Shown here: one piece after another, positions 1-4,498 of the stretch
Position numbering within the stretch: position 1 is the first letter of the stretch
Layout of the letters: each line of letters begins with the position of its first letter
NCBI GenBank assembly: GCA_030727685.1
Contig: JANRBC010000088.1
Coordinates: forward strand, 15,050 to 21,590
Origin: Ilumatobacteraceae bacterium
GTDB taxonomy: Bacteria > Actinomycetota > Acidimicrobiia > Acidimicrobiales > Ilumatobacteraceae
Length of the DNA: 6,541 bases
Direction: 5' to 3'
Position numbers and translations under genes: made by a program
Notes under the pieces: model-generated
What the model was told of the DNA's origin: nothing
Database searches by the model: none
What the model saw: only the letters and a program-made list of their open reading frames with translations

Positions 1-179
1 AAAAGAAGCTTGAACTCAAGAAGAAACTTGAGTTGAAAAAGAAGCTTGAACTCAAGAAGAAACTTGAGTTGAAAAAGAAGCTTGAACTCAAAAAGAAACT
101 TGAAGCCAAAAAGAAGCTCGAACTCAAGAAGAAACTTGAAGCCAAAAAGAAGCTCGAGTTAAAGAAAAAGCTTGCGCAG
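1..179 (+). repeat. In-frame 18-nt tandem repeat (36-nt higher-order period) encoding KKKLEL units
   Basis: About ten 18-base units follow one another in frame, starting at 18, 36, 54, 72, 90, 108, 126, 144 and 162, with a partial unit before them. Units alternate between lysine codons AAA AAG AAG and AAG AAG AAA, so the real period in the first part is 36 bases: bases 1-53 recur exactly at 37-89. From about 90 the units diverge (LEA replaces LEL in some, CTC replaces CTT), and the last unit degrades into KKKLAQ. The array continues to the left edge, so the full copy number is not visible. Confidence 0.95.
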
Positions 180-890
180 ATCAAGGCAGCAAAGAAGCAA
201 AAAGAACTTGAAAAGCGAAAAGCATTGGCAGAGCGCAAGCGTCAGCAAAAAGAAAAGCAGAAAGAAGCGCAGCGCATAGCCAAAGAGCGTGCAAAACTTA
301 AGGCTCAACAACAAGCCGAGCGATTGGCGTTGAAAGTTGCAAAAGAGAAACAACGCCAAGAAGAAAAGCAGGCTCGCGAAGCGGCAAAGGCCGCCAAGCT
401 CGCTGCTCGTGAGGCTGCCCGTTTGGCCGAGATTGAAGCTAACCGCAAGCCAGTTGCACCGCCGAAGCCACCAATTATTAAAGGTGTGATGCAAGATGGC
501 ATTACGCCTACCAAAGAATTCAACATCGAGTTTTTGATGTCGCAACGCGAATTGCTGATCTCTGAGCGACGCAATCTTTTGGGTCAGGCAGACCAACTTG
601 AAAGTGAAGCAAATGCGATTGTCGAAAACTCTGAGATGGGCGACGTCCAGTTTGATGATGAGGGCGGCGAGGGCGACACGATGGTCGTCGAGCGCGAGCG
701 CGACTTGACCCTTTCTGCGTCGGCGCGTCAAACAGTTGAAGAGATTGACGAGGCACTCAAGCGACTCGAGACTGGTGACTATGGTTACTCATCTCGGTCG
801 GGTTTGCCAATACCGCGTGAGCGATTGAAGGCGATTCCGTGGACAACCGAATTAGTTGTCGAGCGCGCAGGTGGCATTGGTTCTTACTAG
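1..890 (+). CDS. Lysine-rich repeat protein with C-terminal DksA/TraR-like domain (5' partial)
   Basis: The frame is open from base 3 to the TAG at 888-890, and the start lies upstream of the window; the in-frame TTG at 33 sits inside a repeat unit and is not a credible start. The order of parts is: a KKKLEL/KKKLEA hexapeptide array (to about 179); a long K/E/A/Q/R-rich segment expected to be a charged helix (about 180-440); a proline-rich linker (about 445-480); and a DksA/TraR-like domain (about 505-885). That domain has the usual helices around an acidic tip (DDEGGEGDT, about 655-680) and the ending GDYG...GLPIPRERLKAIPW. DksA proteins bind the RNA polymerase secondary channel. Streptomyces DdbA joins a histone H1-like lysine-rich domain to a DksA-like domain and condenses DNA; this protein has the same layout, so a nucleoid-binding and polymerase-modulating role is the likeliest inference. 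Oddity: the four zinc-ligand positions read S, S, L and E instead of cysteine. The family call is firm; the function is inferred. Confidence 0.85.
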   Translation, partial: KKLELKKKLELKKKLELKKKLELKKKLELKKKLEAKKKLELKKKLEAKKKLELKKKLAQIKAAKKQKELEKRKALAERKRQQKEKQKEAQRIAKERAKLKAQQQAERLALKVAKEKQRQEEKQAREAAKAAKLAAREAARLAEIEANRKPVAPPKPPIIKGVMQDGITPTKEFNIEFLMSQRELLISERRNLLGQADQLESEANAIVENSEMGDVQFDDEGGEGDTMVVERERDLTLSASARQTVEEIDEALKRLETGDYGYSSRSGLPIPRERLKAIPWTTELVVERAGGIGSY

Positions 891-1359
891 AGCTACTGGC
901 CAAACGCCCAAACTAATTATCGCTGCGGTAGTTATCGCCGATCAGGCATCAAAAATCTGGGCGCTTAATTCGCTGAGTGATGGTCGAACAATCGATCTCG
1001 TCTGGACATTGCGGTTTAACTTGGTATTTAACTCAGGTATGGCATTTTCTCAGGGTCAAGGCCTAGGACGTCTGATTGGTTTGTTAGCAATCGGTGTTGC
1101 GGTATGGCTGTGGTTTAGTTTGCGAAAAGCAACCACGCAGTTATCTCTAGTTGGCACCTCATTGTTGATTGGCGGCGCTCTCGGAAACGTGGCTGATCGG
1201 TTGTTTCGCGGCGAAAAATGGCTCGCGGGTGCGGTCGTCGACTTCATCGATTTGCAGTGGTTTCCAGTCTTCAATATCGCCGATTCGGCCGTAACAGTCG
1301 GTGCTGCGATGCTGATTTTCTCGTCAGTGGCAACATCGCGCAAAGCACATCAGTCATGA
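871..1359 (+). CDS. lspA: Lipoprotein signal peptidase (signal peptidase II)
   Basis: This inner-membrane aspartyl protease removes the signal peptide from diacylglyceryl-modified prolipoproteins. The LspA signatures appear in order: ADQASK at the end of the first hydrophobic segment; FNLVFNSGMAFS (the family's N-x-G-x-AF motif); a second membrane segment (RLIGLLAIGVAVWLWF); GGALGNVADR with the first catalytic aspartate; the VVDFIDL loop; and FPVFNIADSAVTVGAAML with the second catalytic aspartate and the last membrane segment. Length (about 160 aa) is normal. No ATG is available. Candidate starts are TTG 856, GTG 871 and TTG 877, all inside the 3' end of the DksA-like gene; I chose GTG 871 because a GAG lies 7 bases upstream, but this is weak. 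The stop codon overlaps the ATG of the next gene, so translation of the two is probably coupled. Function is secure, the exact start is not. Confidence 0.93.
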   Translation: MALVLTRATGQTPKLIIAAVVIADQASKIWALNSLSDGRTIDLVWTLRFNLVFNSGMAFSQGQGLGRLIGLLAIGVAVWLWFSLRKATTQLSLVGTSLLIGGALGNVADRLFRGEKWLAGAVVDFIDLQWFPVFNIADSAVTVGAAMLIFSSVATSRKAHQS

Positions 1360-2324
1360 GTCACGACAAGTTTGCAAACGAAGAGTCAGACATGAGGGTT
1401 ATCGATGAATTTGTTCCCGCGGCTCTTGCTGGTCAAAGGGTCGATCGAATCGTTTCGCTTGTGGCAGATATTCCGCGCGCTGCAGCCGCGTCACTTATTG
1501 AAGCAGGCGCCGTGATTTTGGATGGTGTGGCTGTGAAAGCCGGAAAGTTGAAAGCAACTGAGGGTCAACATCTAAAAGTAGAACTTGCACTGCTACCAAA
1601 AAAGCAGTTGCCGATGGCTGAGCCAAACATCAACGTCGAAATTGTTTATGAAGACGCCGACGTTCTCGTGATAAATAAACATGCCGGCATAGTCGTGCAT
1701 CCAGGTGCCGGAAATCCGACGGGCACTTTAGTAAATGCAATTTTGGCGAAATATCCAGATATCGCAAAAGTGGGCGACCCATTCAGACCCGGCGTCGTGC
1801 ATCGCCTAGATGCTGGCACTACTGGTCTGATGATGATGGCCAGAACTTCCCGTGCCTACGACTCACTAGTTGACGCACTTTCTCGTCGTCTTGTGACGCG
1901 CCGTTACTTGGCCTTGGTGTGGGGGCATATGAGTGCGGCCGCAGGCGTGATTGATGCACCGCTCGGAAGAGATCAGCGTGATCCGACAAGGATGGCGGTA
2001 TTAAGCGATGGCAAAGTTGCGCGTACAACCTATGAAGTGCGGCAGGCATTTAATATTCCGGTTGATTGTTCGTTGATCGAGTGTGGACTCGAAACAGGTC
2101 GAACCCATCAAATTCGCGTACATCTTGCGACTCTTGGCCACAGTGTTGTCGGCGACGTTGTTTACGGCGGTGCTCGCAGCGTGCTCTCTTCACCGCGCCC
2201 GATGTTGCATGCCACGAGCCTGAGCTTCACACACCCCGTCTCGAGCAAAGAAATGAAATTTTCAGTCGACTTACCTTCAGACTTCGCTGTGGTTTTGGCG
2301 AAGTGCTCGCAACACGTCGATTAA
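1356..2324 (+). CDS. rluD: RluA/RluD-family 23S rRNA pseudouridine synthase
   Basis: The protein belongs to the RluA family, which isomerises specific uridines of large-subunit rRNA to pseudouridine. An S4 RNA-binding domain (about residues 26-80, including GQRVDRIVS and AGAVILDGVAV) precedes the synthase domain. The synthase motifs are VVHPGAGNPTGTLVNAIL (around residue 115), HRLDAGTTGLMMMART with the catalytic aspartate at residue 152, and GRTHQIRVHLATLGHSVVGD (around 248-267). Length, 322 aa, is usual for RluD types. The ATG at 1356 overlaps the lspA stop (ATGA), the typical coupled arrangement. An alternative ATG at 1392 has a weak GAAGAG ribosome site 6 bases upstream and would drop 12 polar residues outside the conserved domains. 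lspA next to rluD is a common pairing. Which uridines are modified cannot be read from sequence, so RluD is a subfamily-level name. Confidence 0.92.
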   Translation: MSHDKFANEESDMRVIDEFVPAALAGQRVDRIVSLVADIPRAAAASLIEAGAVILDGVAVKAGKLKATEGQHLKVELALLPKKQLPMAEPNINVEIVYEDADVLVINKHAGIVVHPGAGNPTGTLVNAILAKYPDIAKVGDPFRPGVVHRLDAGTTGLMMMARTSRAYDSLVDALSRRLVTRRYLALVWGHMSAAAGVIDAPLGRDQRDPTRMAVLSDGKVARTTYEVRQAFNIPVDCSLIECGLETGRTHQIRVHLATLGHSVVGDVVYGGARSVLSSPRPMLHATSLSFTHPVSSKEMKFSVDLPSDFAVVLAKCSQHVD

Positions 2325-2771
2325 TTATTTTTTTGGCGAAGGCCACGCGGCTTCGCCTTTTGAGATTGCAGCGATATCTTCAAGCGTGTATTTCGCCAAG
2401 TGCTCACGCATGTGTTCGCTGGCTAAATTCCAGACGGCGAGCAAAACGCACTGACCGTCGTGATCACATGCACCGTCTTTGTGTGGTTCACCGAAGTCTC
2501 CGACAGTTATTGGTCCGTCAACTGCTGAAATTATTTCTGAGATTCGAATGTCACCAGCAGCTTTGGCCAAAATATAGCCACCGCCGACGCCGCGTTTTGA
2601 CTTAACCAAACCTGCGCCCTTGAGTGCTAAAAGAATTTGCTCTAAATAAGGTTGCGGCAGAGCTGTGCGCTCGGCGATATCTCTAACTGATGTTGGTCCG
2701 TCCTCGTCAGCATGCAAACTCAACGAGAGCAAAGCACGGCAGGCATAGTCGCCTCTGGTAGAAATTCGCAC
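2325..2771 (-). CDS. Rrf2-family winged-helix transcriptional regulator
   Basis: The 148-aa protein has the standard Rrf2 length and fold. The N-terminal MRISTRGDYACRALLSL and the wing-helix sequence TALPQPYLEQILLALKGAGLVKSKRGVGGGYILAK (about residues 36-70) match the DNA-binding half of IscR, NsrR and CymR relatives. A dimerisation region follows, with WNLASEHMREHLAKYTLEDIA (about 114-134) as the C-terminal helix. In IscR/NsrR three cysteines bind an Fe-S cluster. Here C102 and C108 keep the CX5C spacing, but the position of the first cysteine is proline 96, with H97 next to it; H104 is also close. The protein may bind a cluster with other ligands, or sense thiols or a metabolite instead. 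The GTG at 2771 is the start because the nearby ATG (2779-2777) is out of frame. It stands alone on the minus strand, facing away from the phosphodiesterase gene, which it might regulate. Family certain, signal unknown. Confidence 0.9.
   Translation of the reverse strand: MRISTRGDYACRALLSLSLHADEDGPTSVRDIAERTALPQPYLEQILLALKGAGLVKSKRGVGGGYILAKAAGDIRISEIISAVDGPITVGDFGEPHKDGACDHDGQCVLLAVWNLASEHMREHLAKYTLEDIAAISKGEAAWPSPKK
2335..2361 (+). terminator. Candidate Rho-independent terminator for the lspA-rluD transcript
   Basis: A perfect 7-bp stem, GGCGAAG (2335-2341) with CTTCGCC (2351-2357), encloses a 9-base loop and is followed by TTTT, starting 10 bases after the rluD stop. Seven Ts precede the stem, so on the minus strand the hairpin is followed by A residues and would not work as an intrinsic terminator for the opposing gene. 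The hairpin lies within the coding 3' end of the Rrf2-family gene. The U-tract is short, so strength is uncertain. Confidence 0.5.
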
Positions 2772-2878
2772 GTCTTCATACTAATGACACGTGCTTTATG
2801 AGGTTTTTGTGAGGCTTTTTTCACCGATAAATTGCGCGCCCAGGCGAATCGACCTGAACTACTCTCAGGGTGCACAAC
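2772..2878. promoter_or_regulatory. Divergent intergenic region with phased direct repeats and a short dyad
   Basis: This gap separates the starts of the Rrf2-family gene (minus) and the phosphodiesterase gene (plus), so both promoters should lie in or near it. It contains two direct copies of TGAGG(T/C)TTTT, starting at 2799 and 2810 (11 bases apart, about one helical turn), and a short dyad GTGA (2809-2812) with TCAC (2821-2824) overlapping the second copy. A TTGTGA at 2807 resembles a -35 box, but I see no well-spaced -10 box. Autoregulation by the adjacent Rrf2 protein is a reasonable guess, not something the sequence proves. Confidence 0.3.
2867..2870 (+). promoter_or_regulatory. Shine-Dalgarno-like AGGG that selects the ATG at 2879
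   Basis: AGGG ends 8 bases before the ATG at 2879. The in-frame GTG at 2870 begins within this purine run and is too close to use it, so the ATG three codons later is preferred as the start of the phosphodiesterase gene. Confidence 0.5.
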
Positions 2879-4000
2879 ATGGCGACTTCAACAGCAACTG
2901 GTCCACGACTTCCTGACTATAAAAACGGTTGCATAACGGGCCTTATTCCAGCGTTGCTCGGTCCGCAGGGCACGAAAGAAATTCCAGATTGGATGCCGGG
3001 TTGTGTCAAGGGGGCGCGACAAGTTGTGTTGCTCGTAATCGATGGTCTCGGCTGGCACCAACTCCAGAAAAATCTTCAGCATTGTCCAACACTTGCTGCG
3101 ATGCAGGGCTCGTCGATTACAACTGTGGCGCCGACAACAACAGTTAGCGCACTCACTTCGATAACAACTGGTCTTGCCCCAGCCGAACATGGTTTGGTGG
3201 GCTACCGCATCGATATGGGTGCACGCGTTATGCAAATGCTCAAGTGGGGCGATGAAAAAGGTGATCTACGAAACATGTATCCACCTGATCTAATTCAGCC
3301 TTGCCCACCTTTCATGGGGGCGAGCGTGCCGGTGTTAAGCAAAGCCGAGCTCGAGGGTTCGGCATTTACTGAGGCTCATCTTCGAGGTGTGCGCGCGCGA
3401 GGGTGGCGTGCAGCATCAAGTATCGCTGTCGAAGTTGGGCAACTATTGCGAAGCGGCGAGAAATTCATTTATGCGTATTACGACGGCGTTGACAAAATTG
3501 CTCATGAGCGTGGCTTCGGCAGTTTTTATGAAGCCGAGTTGGCCAGTGCCGACGGCATAGTTAAAAAAATTCAAGATTCTCTTACACCTGGCGCTGTTTT
3601 GATTGTCACTGCTGACCACGGGCAAGTGATGGTCGGCACCAACACGATGCCGCCACATCCCGAAGTGATGGCGATGGCTGCGTATCAGTCAGGCGAAGGT
3701 CGTTTCAGGTGGTTGCACGCTCGTGACGGAGTTCAAGTCGAACTACTGGCGCGGGCAACTACGCATCATTCGAACGTTGCATGGGTTGCCAGCAAAGAAC
3801 AAGTGATTGACGAAAACTGGCTTGGGCCCCGATTGGGTTCGGCAACACGCAAACGTCTGGGTGATGTTGTGCTTGTGCCGCGAGAGCCAATTAGTTTTGA
3901 CGACGCCGCAGATACCGGCCCGTTTATATTGCAATGTCGCCATGGCGCATTGACTGACGATGAACTAGATGTACCGTTGCTCGCAACAGCAGTTAAGTGA
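2879..4000 (+). CDS. Alkaline phosphatase superfamily protein (nucleotide pyrophosphatase/phosphodiesterase type)
   Basis: The 373-aa protein carries the two-metal active site of the type I phosphodiesterase/nucleotide pyrophosphatase group: VVLLVIDGLGW with D55 as first metal ligand; PTTTVSALTSITTG with one of T86-T88 as the nucleophile; AEHGLVGY; YYDGVDKIAHERG with D202 or D205 and H209; TADHG with D246-H247; and a final CRHGALTDDEL with H355. Such enzymes hydrolyse phosphodiester or phosphoanhydride bonds, but the substrate (nucleotide, sugar-phosphate or lipid head group) cannot be read from the sequence. I see no clear signal peptide: the N-terminus is polar with prolines, so a cytoplasmic location is likelier than a secreted one, which is unusual for catabolic alkaline phosphatases. 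It is the first gene of a run with bpa (18-base gap) and dnaE. The TGA stop is followed directly by TAA. An alternative start is GTG 2870. Family firm, role unknown. Confidence 0.85.
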   Translation: MATSTATGPRLPDYKNGCITGLIPALLGPQGTKEIPDWMPGCVKGARQVVLLVIDGLGWHQLQKNLQHCPTLAAMQGSSITTVAPTTTVSALTSITTGLAPAEHGLVGYRIDMGARVMQMLKWGDEKGDLRNMYPPDLIQPCPPFMGASVPVLSKAELEGSAFTEAHLRGVRARGWRAASSIAVEVGQLLRSGEKFIYAYYDGVDKIAHERGFGSFYEAELASADGIVKKIQDSLTPGAVLIVTADHGQVMVGTNTMPPHPEVMAMAAYQSGEGRFRWLHARDGVQVELLARATTHHSNVAWVASKEQVIDENWLGPRLGSATRKRLGDVVLVPREPISFDDAADTGPFILQCRHGALTDDELDVPLLATAVK

Positions 4001-4018
4001 TAAGTTTGGCGACCCACC

Positions 4019-4498
4019 ATGAAAAACCCTGAAGACAAACCAGCAGAAATAAGTCAGCCAGCCGAGATTGTCGAAGAGCAGAGCGAAACTACGCTCGAAA
4101 CCGTTACTGCGCCGGCAAAAGTTATGCGCATTGGTTCGATGATCAAACAATTGCTCGACGAAGTGCACTCGATGACTCTCGACGTGCCTTCGCGCGAACG
4201 TCTGGCAGAGATCTATGAGCGGTCGATTGTCGAACTTGCCGAGGCACTCTCACCAGATTTGCAAGAAGAGTTGCGTATGTTGGCCCTGCCGTTCAACGAC
4301 GGTGAAGTGCCAAGTGATGCCGAGTTGCGTGTGGCTAAAGCACAGCTGGTCGGCTGGCTCGAAGGACTCTTTCACGGCATTCAAGCCACGATGTTTGCCC
4401 AGCAACTTTCGATGCGTCAGCAAACTGAGCAGCGACAAATTCAATCAGGTCAGGCTCCGAATGCTCAGCCAGGGGATCGTCCGGGAACTTACCTTTAA
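4019..4498 (+). CDS. bpa: Bacterial proteasome activator Bpa (PafE)
   Basis: The 159-aa protein matches the Bpa/PafE family (formerly DUF2587; the Mycobacterium tuberculosis protein is about 174 aa). Bpa forms a dodecameric ring that docks on the 20S proteasome and opens its gate, allowing ATP-independent degradation of unfolded proteins and certain regulators. A polar, acidic, probably disordered N-terminus (residues 1-34) precedes a helical core from about 35 to 135. The most conserved stretches are RIGSMIKQLLDEV, LSPDLQEELRMLALPF, VPSDAELRVAKAQLVGWL and EGLFHGIQATMFAQQ. A Gln-rich tail ends in GTYL. The mycobacterial C-terminus is GQYL, which inserts in the pockets of the 20S alpha-ring; here the Gly, Tyr and Leu are kept and Gln is Thr. 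It implies that 20S proteasome genes occur elsewhere in the genome. No clear ribosome site precedes the ATG. Its TAA overlaps the dnaE ATG (TAATG). Confidence 0.92.
   Translation: MKNPEDKPAEISQPAEIVEEQSETTLETVTAPAKVMRIGSMIKQLLDEVHSMTLDVPSRERLAEIYERSIVELAEALSPDLQEELRMLALPFNDGEVPSDAELRVAKAQLVGWLEGLFHGIQATMFAQQLSMRQQTEQRQIQSGQAPNAQPGDRPGTYL

Noticed and set aside
1..179. A CRISPR array or satellite, suggested by regular repeats at the left edge.
   Set aside because: There are no unique spacers; the units are directly abutting, stay in frame and encode a continuous lysine-rich peptide joined to the downstream domain.
159..731. A 190-aa minus-strand open frame rich in Leu and Phe opposite the lysine-rich gene, resembling a membrane protein.
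   Set aside because: It is the antisense image of AAG/AAA/GAA/GCA-rich codons, which read as CTT/TTT/TTC/TGC. It opposes a well-supported coding frame and shows no family motif.
1218..1355. An N-terminal extension of the rluD frame starting at a TTG inside lspA.
   Set aside because: The extension lies wholly in lspA coding sequence in another frame and matches no part of the RluA family; ATG 1356 or 1392 is more credible.
2066..2605. A 179-aa plus-strand open frame spanning the rluD 3' end and the opposite strand of the Rrf2 gene.
   Set aside because: It overlaps two convincing genes in other frames, is Arg/Cys-rich in a way typical of shadow frames, and has no recognisable domain.
2809..2824. 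A CRP-like site, TGTGA...TCAC, in the divergent intergenic region.
   Set aside because: The spacer is 8 bases instead of the 6 of CRP sites and the second half-site is incomplete, so only the dyad itself is reported.
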